DNA of 63,261 bases, from the NCBI GenBank assembly GCA_002897995.1, contig BDTT01000056.1, positions 1-63,261 on the forward strand. The letters run 5' to 3'. The DNA is from a bacterium BMS3Bbin10 (lineage in GTDB: Bacteria; Pseudomonadota; Alphaproteobacteria; Rhizobiales; Methyloligellaceae). The notes beneath the pieces are model-generated. The model was not told the DNA's origin. It saw only the letters and a list, made by a program, of their open reading frames with translations, and did not search any database. Positions within the stretch are counted from its first letter, which is position 1. Each line of letters starts with the position of its first letter. The translations under genes were made by a program, and so were the position numbers. Below are positions 7,646 to 16,685 of the stretch, piece by piece.

Positions 7646-8275
7646 ATGGTTTACAGCGGAACCGGCTGCGAGATTTACTTGGTTTTCCCGCCGGAAATAA
7701 GTCACAAAACCGCCGTCCAGTTCGCCGAATCCGGCAGCCTGGGAAATATTGCCTGCGCCCTTCTGCAATCGAGGCGCGATGGCACGGTGGACCGGACCCA
7801 TGGTGAAATGCTGCTGCGTTTCGCGCACGCCGCCAACATTCCGCTGCTTCTGGAAAACGATATTTCCGCGGCGGCGGAGCTGGGCGCTGACGGTGTCCAT
7901 ATTCCCGCCGACGAAGATCTTTATACAAAGGCCCGCAATGCACTGGGCGACGATGCGATCGTGGGAGTGGATTGCGGCCTGTCACGCCACGCGGGACTGA
8001 CGCTGGGAGAGATGGGCGCGGACTATGTTGCATTCAGCGGAGCCCCCGGCCAGCCGCAATGCGCGAGAAACGCGGGACTGGTAGAGATTATCAGATGGTG
8101 GTCGCAGACGGTAATCGTGCCCTGTGTCGCCTGGGACACATCGAGCGGGGACGCCGCGAGGCGGCTGGCGGGTTCCGGAGCGGATTTCGTGGCCATGGGC
8201 GCGCCGATCTGGAGCCACCCCGAGGGGCCCGCCACCGCCACGGCGGAACTGAGCGCCCAGTTGACGGACAGATAG
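7646..8275 (+). CDS. Thiamine phosphate synthase-like TIM-barrel protein
   Basis: A 209-aa protein of the ThiE/TenI superfamily, whose ThiE members couple the thiazole and pyrimidine halves of thiamine. Visible family features are the LLLENDISAAAELGADGVHIPA block (second half GADGVHIP), VGVDCGLSRHAG, GADYVAFSGAPGQ and GADFVAMGAPIW, matching the sequential strands of the barrel. Several canonical ThiE phosphate and pyrimidine-binding residues look altered, so true synthase activity is uncertain; it may be a TenI-like or divergent member. The Sel1-repeat gene follows after 8 nt, so both are probably co-transcribed. Confidence 0.65.
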   Translation: MVYSGTGCEIYLVFPPEISHKTAVQFAESGSLGNIACALLQSRRDGTVDRTHGEMLLRFAHAANIPLLLENDISAAAELGADGVHIPADEDLYTKARNALGDDAIVGVDCGLSRHAGLTLGEMGADYVAFSGAPGQPQCARNAGLVEIIRWWSQTVIVPCVAWDTSSGDAARRLAGSGADFVAMGAPIWSHPEGPATATAELSAQLTDR

Positions 8276-8283
8276 CGGGATCG

Positions 8284-9210
8284 ATGATGAGCACTCTGCG
8301 CAACGCATCCGGCGGCGTTCTCGTTGCAGTTGCCGTCCTTGCCTTTTCGCCGCCCCCGTCTCTCGCCGTCCCCCCCGATCCCGCTTATGACGCGTTGCTG
8401 CTCGGGAACTATCTCACGGCCCTGAAAGAGGCGGAAAAAGCCGCCGCGATCGGCGACCCCGCCGCGCATACTCTCATTGGCGAGATCTACTCAAAAGGCC
8501 TCGGCGTTCCCAAAGATCTGAAGAAAGCGGCCCGGTGGTATGAAAAGGGCGCCAAACTTGGCGATGCCAATGCGCAGCTGGCCTTCGGGGTGATGCTGGT
8601 CAACGGGACCGGCGTAAAGCAGGACCGCAGTCGCGCCGCCGACATGTTCGAGAAAGCGGCCCGGGCAGGCCTTGCGTCGGCGCAGTATAATCTCGCCCTC
8701 CTCTATATCGGGGGCCGTGTGCGCAGGCAGGATATCCCCGCCGCCGCCAAATTGCTTCAAAAGGCCGCCGAACAGGGCCACGCGGAAGCTCAGTACGGCC
8801 TGGCGGGGCTGTATGCGCAGGGAAGCGGGGTGGCCAGGGACCCGGCGAAGGCTGCGCAATGGACCCGGCGCGCCGCCGCGCTCGGGCACACGGCCGCCCA
8901 GATCGAATTCGCCATCATGCAGTTCAATGGCCGCGGCGTCGCCAAGGACGAGGCCGCGGCGACAAAACTCTTCACTGTTGTCGCGAACAAGGGAAACCCG
9001 ATAGCCCAGAACAGACTGGCCCGCATCTACGCCAATGGCGCGGGGGTGAAGGAAGACCCTCTGGAGGCCACGAAATGGCACCTGCTCGCACGCGATGCCG
9101 GCGTCAGCGACTTCTGGCTGGATCTCTATATGGCGAAGCTGACCGAGGAACAGCGGAGCAAGGCGGAGAAAGCCGCAAAGGCCTGGGTCATCAAGAAACG
9201 TGACGGTTGA
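8284..9210 (+). CDS. Secreted Sel1-repeat protein
   Basis: A 308-aa exported protein with an N-terminal signal peptide (hydrophobic core about residues 11-24, cleavage near LAVPP). It is followed by six or seven Sel1-like repeats (about residues 50-290), each with the A..LG..Y..G.GV..D...A..W..KAA..G pattern. Sel1 repeats form helical solenoids that mediate protein-protein contacts; the partner is unknown. The frame is open upstream to 7972, but the ATG at 8284 (or 8287) produces the signal peptide and avoids overlapping the previous gene. It ends with a basic stretch AWVIKKRDG. Confidence 0.85.
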   Translation: MMSTLRNASGGVLVAVAVLAFSPPPSLAVPPDPAYDALLLGNYLTALKEAEKAAAIGDPAAHTLIGEIYSKGLGVPKDLKKAARWYEKGAKLGDANAQLAFGVMLVNGTGVKQDRSRAADMFEKAARAGLASAQYNLALLYIGGRVRRQDIPAAAKLLQKAAEQGHAEAQYGLAGLYAQGSGVARDPAKAAQWTRRAAALGHTAAQIEFAIMQFNGRGVAKDEAAATKLFTVVANKGNPIAQNRLARIYANGAGVKEDPLEATKWHLLARDAGVSDFWLDLYMAKLTEEQRSKAEKAAKAWVIKKRDG

Positions 9211-9345
9211 GCGGGCCTGCAAAAGCATCCGGGGCGAATTACGGCGGGCGTTAGTTTCCGCTCATTGACGTTCCCCGGTTGCCGGTGAGCCGATCATGAT
9301 CTATGTCAGCCTCAAACGGCTACGCAATCAGCAAAGACGGCGCAA

Positions 9346-9909
9346 ATGAAAATCAATGGCAATGAAATCCGGCCCGGTGCCGTGATTCAGCACAAGGGCG
9401 GATTGTGGGTGGCGGTCAAGATTCAGTCCGTGAAGCCCGGCAAGGGCGGCGCCTTCAATCAGGTCGAGCTGAAGAACCTCATCGACGGCTCGAAACTCAA
9501 TGAGCGTTTCCGGTCCTCCGAAACCGTCGAGCGCGTCCGGCTGGAACAGAAGGACCACCAGTTCCTGTATTCGGACGGCGACATGCTGACCTTCATGGAT
9601 TTGGAAACCTACGACCAGATTCAGCTGCCCGGCGATCTTCTGGGCGAACGCAAGGCCTTCCTGCAGGACGGGATGACCGTCGTCGTGGAAAGCCATGAAG
9701 GCCGGCCGATCAGCGTCTCCCTCCCCGACCATGTGACGCTTGAGGTGGTCGAGGCCGAGCCGGTGGTGAAAGGCCAGACGGCCGCCTCCTCGAACAAGCC
9801 CGCGGTTCTGGAAAACGGCATCCGGGTGATGGTCCCGCCCTTCGTCGGGACCGGCGAGAAGATCATCGTCGACACCAATGATCTGACTTATGTGAAGCGC
9901 GCCGACTAG
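9346..9909 (+). CDS. efp: Elongation factor P
   Basis: A 187-aa translation factor that rescues ribosomes stalled at polyproline stretches. The domain I loop KPGKGGAF places the modifiable lysine at residue 33 (equivalent to E. coli Lys34). Domains II and III follow, with [13 protein letters not shown] and the C-terminal [23 protein letters not shown] signature. Length is canonical. The inositol-phosphatase-family gene starts about 30 nt downstream, so the two are probably in one transcript. Confidence 0.97.
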   Translation: MKINGNEIRPGAVIQHKGGLWVAVKIQSVKPGKGGAFNQVELKNLIDGSKLNERFRSSETVERVRLEQKDHQFLYSDGDMLTFMDLETYDQIQLPGDLLGERKAFLQDGMTVVVESHEGRPISVSLPDHVTLEVVEAEPVVKGQTAASSNKPAVLENGIRVMVPPFVGTGEKIIVDTNDLTYVKRAD

Positions 9910-9938
9910 GGCCTGTTGAGACTCAAAGGCGAACATCC

Positions 9939-10739
9939 ATGCCCGCATCGGCCCTCATGAATGTGATGCTTCAGGCCGCCCGCAAGGCCGGCCGGGTTTT
10001 GGCGCGCGATTTCGGCGAAGTCGAGCATTTGCAGGTCTCCGTCAAGGGACCGGGTGATTTCGTCACCGCCGCCGATACCCGCGCGGAGACCATTCTGTTT
10101 GAAGAGCTCTCGCGCGCCCGGCCCGGATACAGTTTCCTGATGGAGGAGCGCGGCAGGGTCGAGGGCGCGGACAGGACCCATTGCTGGATCGTCGATCCGC
10201 TGGACGGAACCACGAATTTCCTGCACGGCATCCCGTTATTCGCAATCTCGGTCGGACTGGAGCGTGACGGCGAGATCGTCGCCGCCCTGATTTACAACCC
10301 GGCGAGCGGCGAAACCTTCACCGCCGAGCGCGGCAAGGGCGCCTATCTGGATGACCGGCGCATTCGCGTGGCCGGCCGGACCGTGCTGGATGACGCCGTG
10401 ATCGCGACCGGCATTCCCCATCGCGGCAAACCCGATCATGGGCTGTTCCTGCGCGAATGCGAAATGATGATGAGCCAATGTTCGGGCATACGGCGCATGG
10501 GGGCCGCATCGCTCGATCTGGCATGGCTTGCGGCGGGACGCTTCGACGGCTTCTGGGAGCGCAATCTGCAAAGCTGGGATATGGCGGCCGGCGTTCTGAT
10601 GATCCGTGAGGCGGGCGGCTATGTCACCGGTCTCACGGGCAAGCCGGATATGCTCTCCAGCGGCGGAATTATCGCCGGCAATGAACAGATACACCGCAGC
10701 CTGAGCCGCGTGCTGAGCGCGTGCGCGGCCGCGTCCTGA
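9939..10739 (+). CDS. suhB: Inositol monophosphatase family protein (SuhB-like)
   Basis: A 266-aa Mg-dependent phosphatase of the inositol monophosphatase family. It carries the metal-binding DPLDGTTNFLHG motif at about residue 85, the upstream EE of FLMEERG, and the second signature SWDMAAGVLMIREAGG near residue 208. Members dephosphorylate myo-inositol-1-phosphate; in E. coli SuhB also acts in rRNA transcription antitermination. The exact substrate is not read from sequence. It follows efp closely and precedes the MotA/MotB-like pair, an order common in Hyphomicrobiales. Confidence 0.9.
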   Translation: MPASALMNVMLQAARKAGRVLARDFGEVEHLQVSVKGPGDFVTAADTRAETILFEELSRARPGYSFLMEERGRVEGADRTHCWIVDPLDGTTNFLHGIPLFAISVGLERDGEIVAALIYNPASGETFTAERGKGAYLDDRRIRVAGRTVLDDAVIATGIPHRGKPDHGLFLRECEMMMSQCSGIRRMGAASLDLAWLAAGRFDGFWERNLQSWDMAAGVLMIREAGGYVTGLTGKPDMLSSGGIIAGNEQIHRSLSRVLSACAAAS

Positions 10740-10959
10740 CGGGTCCTGCCCGCATGCGATAATCTGCCGGGCATGAAGATGCCGCTTTTCATGACACACT
10801 ATAGGTCCAACTATTGGTCTATGCTGCGCGCGCCGCTCACGCAACGGCATCAAGGCACGTTTTTTTCCGCCGCTTCGGGGCCCGCGGCATCACAACAAAC
10901 GGCATGGAAGAATAATTCGTGCGGGACAACAGGGCGGGGTAGAAAGTGACGAAGCGCAC

Positions 10960-12000
10960 ATGGCAGCAAATCCGAGACATATGACCCTTTCCAAGCCACT
11001 GGTGTTTTTCTGGCGAATGACAATCTTTCTGATTCTCGTCGCATTTCTCGTCGCTATTCTTTTCACCCAGGTTTCCTCCGCATTCATGGCCAATCCCGGC
11101 CTCAACGGCCTGATCGTCGGCGTATTGCTGATCGGCATCGCCTACGCCTTCAGGCAAATCCTGCGGTTGCGCCCCGAGGTCCGCTGGGTGAACACCTTCC
11201 GCATCGCCGACCCCGGCCTGAAGGTGGAGAAACCGCCCGTGCTGCTGGCGCCCATGGCCACCATGCTGCGCGACCGCACCGGACATGTGTCCTTGTCGAC
11301 GCTGTCGATGCGCTCAATCCTCGATTCGATCGGATTGCGGCTCGACGAAGCCCGCGACATTTCGCGTTATCTGGTGGGCCTGCTGATTTTTCTCGGGCTG
11401 CTCGGCACCTTCTGGGGCCTGCTGGAGACCATAAACTCGGTCGGAAAGACCATCAGCACGCTCGATACCGGCACCAATGACGGTCTCGTCATTTTCGAGG
11501 AGCTGAAGGAAGGTCTGGCCGCCCCGCTGAAGGGCATGGGGACCGCTTTCTCCTCATCCCTGTTCGGACTGGCGGGCTCCCTCGTCCTCGGTTTCCTCGA
11601 CCTGCAGGCGGGACAGGCGCAGAACCGGTTCTATAACGAGCTTGAAGACTGGCTGTCCGGCATCACCGAGCTGCAATTCGGCGAGACGCTGGCCGGCGGC
11701 ACGACGCCGCAGTTGCGATACGCAATGCTCGAGATGCAGCGTTCCATCGCCAATCTGGGAACCAATATCGAGAAAGGCGCCCTCAATGACAATTCCACCG
11801 AAGCGGTCAGGAATCTCGCGGCCGGTGTTGAGAAACTGATTGAGCAAATGCGCGTGGAACAGAAAATCGTGCGCGAATGGGCCGATGAACAGGCCCAGCA
11901 GCAGCATGAAATAGCATCCGTCCTCAAGAACATCGGCGAAAGCGCCGCCAAGAGGTCCGGAGGTCCGGCGAAACCCGGGCCCAAGGGCAGACCCCGATGA
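10960..12000 (+). CDS. MotA/TolQ/ExbB-like membrane protein
   Basis: A 346-aa protein with four predicted membrane segments (about residues 16-36, 46-64, 134-155 and 185-208) and a long cytoplasmic C-terminal helix (about 240-325). The third and fourth helices and the loop LLGTFWGLLETINSVG match the MotA/TolQ/ExbB proton-channel fold. There is no flagellar gene nearby. The stop overlaps the start of a MotB/OmpA-like gene by 4 nt (ATGA), so the two proteins almost certainly work together, as in the non-flagellar pairs widespread in rhizobia. Function is unknown; a cell-envelope energiser is the likely inference. Confidence 0.8.
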   Translation: MAANPRHMTLSKPLVFFWRMTIFLILVAFLVAILFTQVSSAFMANPGLNGLIVGVLLIGIAYAFRQILRLRPEVRWVNTFRIADPGLKVEKPPVLLAPMATMLRDRTGHVSLSTLSMRSILDSIGLRLDEARDISRYLVGLLIFLGLLGTFWGLLETINSVGKTISTLDTGTNDGLVIFEELKEGLAAPLKGMGTAFSSSLFGLAGSLVLGFLDLQAGQAQNRFYNELEDWLSGITELQFGETLAGGTTPQLRYAMLEMQRSIANLGTNIEKGALNDNSTEAVRNLAAGVEKLIEQMRVEQKIVREWADEQAQQQHEIASVLKNIGESAAKRSGGPAKPGPKGRPR

Positions 12001-13025
12001 GCCTGGCCCGCACGCGCCGCCGCCGGCCCGATACGAACTACTGGCCGGGCTTTGTGGATGCGATGGCGACGCTGCTGCTCGTCGTGACCTTTCTGCTGTC
12101 GGTGTTCATGGTGGTGCAGTTCATCGTCACCCAGGTGGCCAGCGGCAAGGATACGGCCCTTCGCAGGCTTAACCAGCAGATCGCGCAACTGACCGAATTG
12201 CTGGCGCTCGAGACATCCACGAAAAGAAACCTGGAGGACAATCTGGCGTCGCTGGGAGTGACTATCGAGACAAAGGCCGCGGAAAACAGGCGCCTGCAGG
12301 GACTCATTGGCGCGCAGGGCGACAAGGCCAGGGAATCCGCCGGACGCAGCTCCGCGCTCGCCAGCAAGCTGGATGAGCAAGAGGCCCTCGGCACGCGCGC
12401 CCTTGCACGCGTCGAGCTGCTCAATCAGCAGCTGGCCGCGCTCAGGCGGCAGCTTTCGGCGCTTGAGGAAGCACTGGAGGCATCGGAATCCCGCGACAAG
12501 GAAAGCCAGACCCAGATCGCCGACCTTGGCCGCCGGCTCAATCTTGCCCTGGCGCGAAAAGTGCAGGAGCTGGCGCGTTACAGGTCGGACTTCTTCGGGC
12601 GTTTGCGCGCCATTCTCGGCGATCGCGAGGATGTGCGCATCGAGGGCGACCGTTTCGTCTTTCAGGCGGAAGTTCTGTTTCCGACAGGTTCGGATGTAAT
12701 GAATCCCGAAGGCAGCGCGCAGATCGCCAAAATCGCCCGCGCCATAATCCAGCTGGGAAGCAAAATCCCCAAAGAGATCAACTGGGTGCTGCGTGTCGAC
12801 GGCCATACGGACGTCAGGCCCATCGCCTCGCCGGAATTTCCCTCGAACTGGGAACTGTCTTCAGCGCGCGCAATCTCGGTCGTGCGCCAGTTGATCGCGC
12901 AGGGCGTCCCGCCGAACCGGCTGGTGGCGGCGGGGTTCGGCGAGTTTCAGCCCATCGACCCGGGCAATACGGAAGAGGCCTATCGCCACAACCGGCGTAT
13001 CGAGCTGAAACTCACCGAAAAATAG
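11997..13025 (+). CDS. MotB-like OmpA-domain protein, partner of the MotA-like channel
   Basis: A 342-aa protein with one N-terminal membrane helix (about residues 22-44) preceded by Asp21 in FVDAMATLLL, the position of the essential proton-carrying Asp of MotB. A long coiled coil (about 55-185) follows, then a C-terminal OmpA-like peptidoglycan-binding domain (about 200-340) with VDGHTDVRP and NRRIELKL. It should span the inner membrane and clamp peptidoglycan. It overlaps the preceding gene by 4 nt. No flagellar or tol-pal context exists here. Confidence 0.82.
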   Translation: MSLARTRRRRPDTNYWPGFVDAMATLLLVVTFLLSVFMVVQFIVTQVASGKDTALRRLNQQIAQLTELLALETSTKRNLEDNLASLGVTIETKAAENRRLQGLIGAQGDKARESAGRSSALASKLDEQEALGTRALARVELLNQQLAALRRQLSALEEALEASESRDKESQTQIADLGRRLNLALARKVQELARYRSDFFGRLRAILGDREDVRIEGDRFVFQAEVLFPTGSDVMNPEGSAQIAKIARAIIQLGSKIPKEINWVLRVDGHTDVRPIASPEFPSNWELSSARAISVVRQLIAQGVPPNRLVAAGFGEFQPIDPGNTEEAYRHNRRIELKLTEK

Positions 13026-13037
13026 TCTCGGGTCCCG

Positions 13038-13361
13038 TCAGTAGCGGCGGCCGCCTGAGTCCTCGGGCAGATGGCCGGCGCAGATGTCGCGAATGCGGTT
13101 ATCCGAACCTGCAAAGCGGCAGGCTCTCGCCTTGGTGGACGGATTCGTGCGGACCTCCCTGTTGGTCACTTGCATGCCGTTCGCGCGGGCTACCGCGGCA
13201 ACGAGATTGTCTTCACAATAGGGCGTGGAAATCCAGCCATTTGCCGCGGAGTTCCACTGGTTGCGTCCCTGGCATTTTATGGCTGCGGAGGCAGGAAGAA
13301 TGGTGGTGGCTACATAGATCAAGGCACCGCCGAGGGCGGTGAAGGCAACAGCTTTTTTCAT
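13038..13361 (-). CDS. Small secreted protein of unknown function, 107 aa
   Basis: An exported protein with a signal peptide (MKKAVAFTALGGALIYV core, cleavage near ASA-AIKCQ). The mature part contains four cysteines (KCQG, YCEDN, ACRFAG and ICAGH), which could form two disulfides. The AIKCQGRNQWNSAANGWIST block and YCEDNLVAAVAR are typical of a small family found throughout Hyphomicrobiales; I know no function. The internal ATG at 13361 is chosen because it starts directly at the signal peptide. It is convergent with the MotB-like gene. Confidence 0.7.
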   Translation of the reverse strand: MKKAVAFTALGGALIYVATTILPASAAIKCQGRNQWNSAANGWISTPYCEDNLVAAVARANGMQVTNREVRTNPSTKARACRFAGSDNRIRDICAGHLPEDSGGRRY

Positions 13362-13595
13362 ATCATCATCCTTGAGCAAAGATGACCGGTAACGGCCACC
13401 AAATTCATATCAAGCACCGGAAACAGACCCTTCGGACCAGATATGGGGGTGACCTGATCGTCTCAGCGCAGCAGTGCCGTGTAACGGGGAACTAGTGAGG
13501 AAAGGGGAAAATTTCAACCCGTCCGTGCGGTTTTCCACAAAACCGGGGGCAAACCGCCCGCTCCCTGCGCGGATTGCCTGAAATACCACAAAAAC

Positions 13596-15398
13596 CTAAA
13601 TCACCGCATCGGCGGCAAATTGCAATTCCGCCAGCCGTGCATATACGCCGCGCTTGCGCAGCAGGGCATCGTGATTGCCCTCTTCCACGATGCGGCCATC
13701 CTTCATCACAAATATGCGGTCCGCTTGCCTGATTGTGGCGAGCCGGTGGGCGATCACCAGCGTCGTGCGCCCCTCCATCACGCGCTCCAGCGCCGTTTGC
13801 ACGGTTTTTTCGCTTTCCGCGTCGAGAGCGCTCGTCGCCTCGTCGAGCAGCAATATCGGCGCATCGCGCAGCAACGCCCTGGCGATGGCGATCCGCTGGC
13901 GCTGCCCGCCCGAAAGCGTGATCGCGCGTTCCCCCAGAGGCGTGTCATAGCCCTGCGGCAGGGCGGTGATGAATTCATCGGCCAGGGCCAGCTTCGCCGC
14001 CGCCCGCACATCCTCATCGCTCGCGCCGGGCGCGCCATAGCGGATATTTTCAGCTACCGTATCGGCGAACAGCGCCATGTCCTGAGGGACCAGCGCCATG
14101 CGCTGCCTGAGTGCGCGAAGGTCGGCTTCGCTGGCGCCGACCCCATCCAGCAGCACCTTGCCCTTTTGCGGATCGTAATAGCGCAGCAGCAGGGAAAAGA
14201 GCGTACTCTTGCCCGCGCCCGAGGGCCCGACGATGGCGACCGTCTCGCCGGGCGCCACCTCGAATGAAACCTCCTCGAGCGCGGGGCTTTCGCTCCGGGT
14301 GGGATAGCTGAAGGAGACATTGCGAAACGAAACCTCGCCGCGCGGCGGATTGGGCAGCGGCTTGGGGTGCGCGGGCGATGCAATTTGAGGTTCTTCGTCG
14401 AGAAGCTCGCTCAGGCGTTCCGCCGCGCCCGACGCCTGCTGCACCTCGCCCCAGACCTCCGACAGCTCCCCCATCGCTCCGGCGGCAAATGCGGCGTAAA
14501 GCACGAATTGTCCAAGACGCCCGCTGGACATATCGCCGGCCAGAACGCCCTGGGCCCCAATCCACAAGATTCCGACGATGCCGGCGAACACCAGAAAGAT
14601 GGCGATTGCGGTGAGCCCGGCGCGGGCCTTCATGCGCTCGCGCGCCGCCTCGAATGACAGCTCCACGGAATTCGCAAAGCGCGCAATCACGCCCTTCTCA
14701 TAGGTAAAGGCCTGCAATGTCTGGACGGCGGAGAGATTTTCTCCCGCATAGGCGCTGGCTTCGGCCAGCGTATCCTGGGCCGTGCGCGACAGCCTGCGCA
14801 CCACCCGGCCATAGGCGATGAGCGGCAGGACAACGATCGGAATCATCACCAGTATAAGCACGGAAAGTTTGACGCTGGTGATGAACATCATCGCCACGGA
14901 CCCGATCAGCATCACCAGGTTTCGAAGCGCCTGGGACGCGGTCGACCCGGCGGCCGATTTGATCTGGGTCGTATCGGCGGTGAGCCGCGACATCACCTCG
15001 CCCGAATGATTGACCTCATAAAAGGCCGGGCTCAGAAGCGTGAGATGCGCAAACACATCGCGCCGCAAATCCGCCACCACCCGCTCGCCAATCCAGTTCA
15101 CCGCATAGAAGCGCGTGGCGCTGGAAATCGCGAGAACCGTGCCGATGACCAGCATCATGCCGAAATATTTATCGATGAAATCAGGATTTTCGCTGGAGAA
15201 ACCGAGATCGATCATCCGCCGGACGCCAACGGGAACCGCAAGCATTGCCCCCGCGGAGGCAAGCAGCGCCACAAGCGCGAGCGCGACCATATGCTTGTGG
15301 CGCACCACATAGGGCCAGAGGCTGGCCAGCGGGCGGAGCGAACGGCGCTGCTTGGACTCCTGCCCGGATTTATCCGGCTCTTTTGCTTCAGAAACCAC
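13596..15398 (-). CDS. ABC transporter, fused permease/ATPase exporter (MsbA-like)
   Basis: A 600-aa half-transporter. Six membrane helices span residues 35-330 and a nucleotide-binding domain spans about 350-590, with Walker A GPSGAGKST, signature LSGGQRQR, Walker B ILLLDEATSALD and the H-loop AHRLAT. It works as a homodimer exporting a lipid, drug or peptide; the substrate is not evident. Start codon is GTG. The first 30 residues are charged (KEPDKSGQESKQRRS), normal for this alphaproteobacterial group. It is divergent from rpmE. Confidence 0.92.
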   Translation of the reverse strand: MVSEAKEPDKSGQESKQRRSLRPLASLWPYVVRHKHMVALALVALLASAGAMLAVPVGVRRMIDLGFSSENPDFIDKYFGMMLVIGTVLAISSATRFYAVNWIGERVVADLRRDVFAHLTLLSPAFYEVNHSGEVMSRLTADTTQIKSAAGSTASQALRNLVMLIGSVAMMFITSVKLSVLILVMIPIVVLPLIAYGRVVRRLSRTAQDTLAEASAYAGENLSAVQTLQAFTYEKGVIARFANSVELSFEAARERMKARAGLTAIAIFLVFAGIVGILWIGAQGVLAGDMSSGRLGQFVLYAAFAAGAMGELSEVWGEVQQASGAAERLSELLDEEPQIASPAHPKPLPNPPRGEVSFRNVSFSYPTRSESPALEEVSFEVAPGETVAIVGPSGAGKSTLFSLLLRYYDPQKGKVLLDGVGASEADLRALRQRMALVPQDMALFADTVAENIRYGAPGASDEDVRAAAKLALADEFITALPQGYDTPLGERAITLSGGQRQRIAIARALLRDAPILLLDEATSALDAESEKTVQTALERVMEGRTTLVIAHRLATIRQADRIFVMKDGRIVEEGNHDALLRKRGVYARLAELQFAADAVI

Positions 15399-15601
15399 GT
15401 TGTGGACACCCGTTCTGCTTCACGTGAAACGCGCGGGCGAACATGCCCGAGCGCGCGACCCAAGGCAAGTGCGCCTGGACCGGGAGGTGGCGATCACGCC
15501 TTGTATGGAACGCCGGATTCAGATATAGCAACGCCCAAAGATCCAACTGTCGGCCGGCGTGGCCGGCACAGCGAAGTTTCAGACCTCTGGGGTCCAGTTA
15601 C

Positions 15602-15823
15602 ATGAAAAAAGACACACATCCCGACTACCACACCATCAAGGTCGCCCTGACCGATGGTACCGAATATGAGATGCGCTCGACCTACGGGGCGGAGGGCGAC
15701 ACGCTCACCCTCGATATCGACCCGACCAGCCATCCCGCCTGGAACGCCGACAGCGATCATCTCATTGACCGCGGCGGACGCCTGTCGCGCTTCAAAGAGA
15801 AGTACGAAGGCTTCCTCAAATAA
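15602..15823 (+). CDS. rpmE: 50S ribosomal protein L31
   Basis: A 73-aa ribosomal protein. The N-terminus [14 protein letters not shown] and the block [14 protein letters not shown] identify L31. It lacks the CxxC zinc-binding cysteines, so it is the zinc-independent (C-minus) form usual in alphaproteobacteria. The frame is open upstream to 15443, but the ATG at 15602 is the only start giving the family N-terminus. It is divergent from the ABC exporter. Confidence 0.95.
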   Translation: MKKDTHPDYHTIKVALTDGTEYEMRSTYGAEGDTLTLDIDPTSHPAWNADSDHLIDRGGRLSRFKEKYEGFLK

Positions 15824-15871
15824 TTTTCTTTAAGGTTCGGGATGCGCAGGGTCCATTTGGGCCCTCGTGAG

Positions 15872-16459
15872 CTATTCGGAGTCCCGTGAGGAAACCTCTT
15901 CAATCCGCACAGTCCCGGCAACCGGACCGTATGCGTCGGTGAGGCGCGACATCTGATCGCCGATGGCCCGATTGGCGGCCTCGGCCGGCGCACCCTCCAG
16001 CTCCGCCCTCAGCAGCTTGTCGATGGCCAGCACACGGCGATGCAGGCTCATGCTTGCCTCGTTCAACTCCTTCAGGCGCTCCGGCAACGCCTCATAGGCG
16101 TCATCCCTCACCGGATTGGACGAGGGCTGAAACTTCACCTTGTTCTGCTCTTCGAAGGCTTCGCTCGGCGTCATCTCCCCGTCATTGACCGCGCGGCGTA
16201 TCAGCAGCCAGGAGGCAAGCTGCATGAGCCGTGTGGTCAGCCGCATGCTCACGGTCGCATAGGCAAGCGATGCGGATGACTTCAGCGTCCTGGCGTCCTT
16301 GCGGCCATCGCCGTCAAGATAGGCCGCCGTCGCCTCGACAAGCGCCATACCTTCGCGAAACACCACGGAGAATTTCTCCGACTCGGTGTATTTGCGGCCA
16401 AATGGAATTGGCGCGCCGTCACCGCGCGGCGACGGTCCGGACTTTGACTCAACTGACAT
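15872..16459 (-). CDS. rcdA: RcdA-family protein (DUF1465), CtrA degradation adaptor
   Basis: A 195-aa DUF1465 protein. The characterised Caulobacter member, RcdA, helps deliver the cell-cycle regulator CtrA and other substrates to the ClpXP protease. The predicted fold is an all-helical bundle (about residues 20-155) with a disordered acidic tail. Family hallmarks include the FREGMALVEATAAYLDG helix and a YATVSMRLTTRLMQLASWLL helix. It is convergent with rpmE. A terminator hairpin lies about 120 nt upstream on the same strand, so transcription may start between them or be attenuated there. Confidence 0.8.
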   Translation of the reverse strand: MSVESKSGPSPRGDGAPIPFGRKYTESEKFSVVFREGMALVEATAAYLDGDGRKDARTLKSSASLAYATVSMRLTTRLMQLASWLLIRRAVNDGEMTPSEAFEEQNKVKFQPSSNPVRDDAYEALPERLKELNEASMSLHRRVLAIDKLLRAELEGAPAEAANRAIGDQMSRLTDAYGPVAGTVRIEEVSSRDSE

Positions 16460-16578
16460 GGACTAAAACGCTCCCGACCTCGATCAAGTCCCCATGATAG
16501 CGCAACGCACACCAGTCACTATGTGCATTGTGGCTCTGAGGTTAACAAAAGAGATTTAATTTTTTGCCTCGCGGGAGC

Positions 16579-16610
16579 AAAAAAAAAGAGCCGCGACAAA
16601 GGCGGCTCTT
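16579..16610 (-). terminator. Rho-independent terminator
   Basis: A 9-bp perfect stem AAGAGCCGC / GCGGCTCTT with a 7-nt loop, followed on the minus strand by nine consecutive T. It ends the candidate small RNA and lies upstream of rcdA. Confidence 0.85.
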
Positions 16611-16685
16611 GAAGTTAACAGGGAGGCGTCAAACAGAGTGGACAGGAGCCACTCAGTATCCAGATGACTCTGGATATGGTGAATA
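16579..16685 (-). ncRNA. Candidate small RNA or attenuated leader, three hairpins plus terminator
   Basis: Read on the minus strand, three consecutive perfect hairpins occur without a gene: TATCCAGA/TCTGGATA (8 bp, bases 16657-16676), GAGTGG/CCACTC with loop CTCCTGT (16636-16654), and AAGAGCCGC/GCGGCTCTT (16586-16610) followed by nine T, a classic Rho-independent terminator. The middle loop and the linker CGCCTCCCTG carry CTCC motifs complementary to Shine-Dalgarno sequences, as in several alphaproteobacterial trans-acting sRNAs. No strong promoter was found, so the 5' end (near 16685) is approximate. It could also be an attenuating leader of rcdA, 120 nt downstream. Confidence 0.55.

Noticed and set aside
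10960-13025. Flagellar stator genes motA/motB
   Set aside because: Sequence similarity is only to the channel and OmpA parts. The protein lengths, the inserted coiled coil and the absence of flagellar genes argue for another function.
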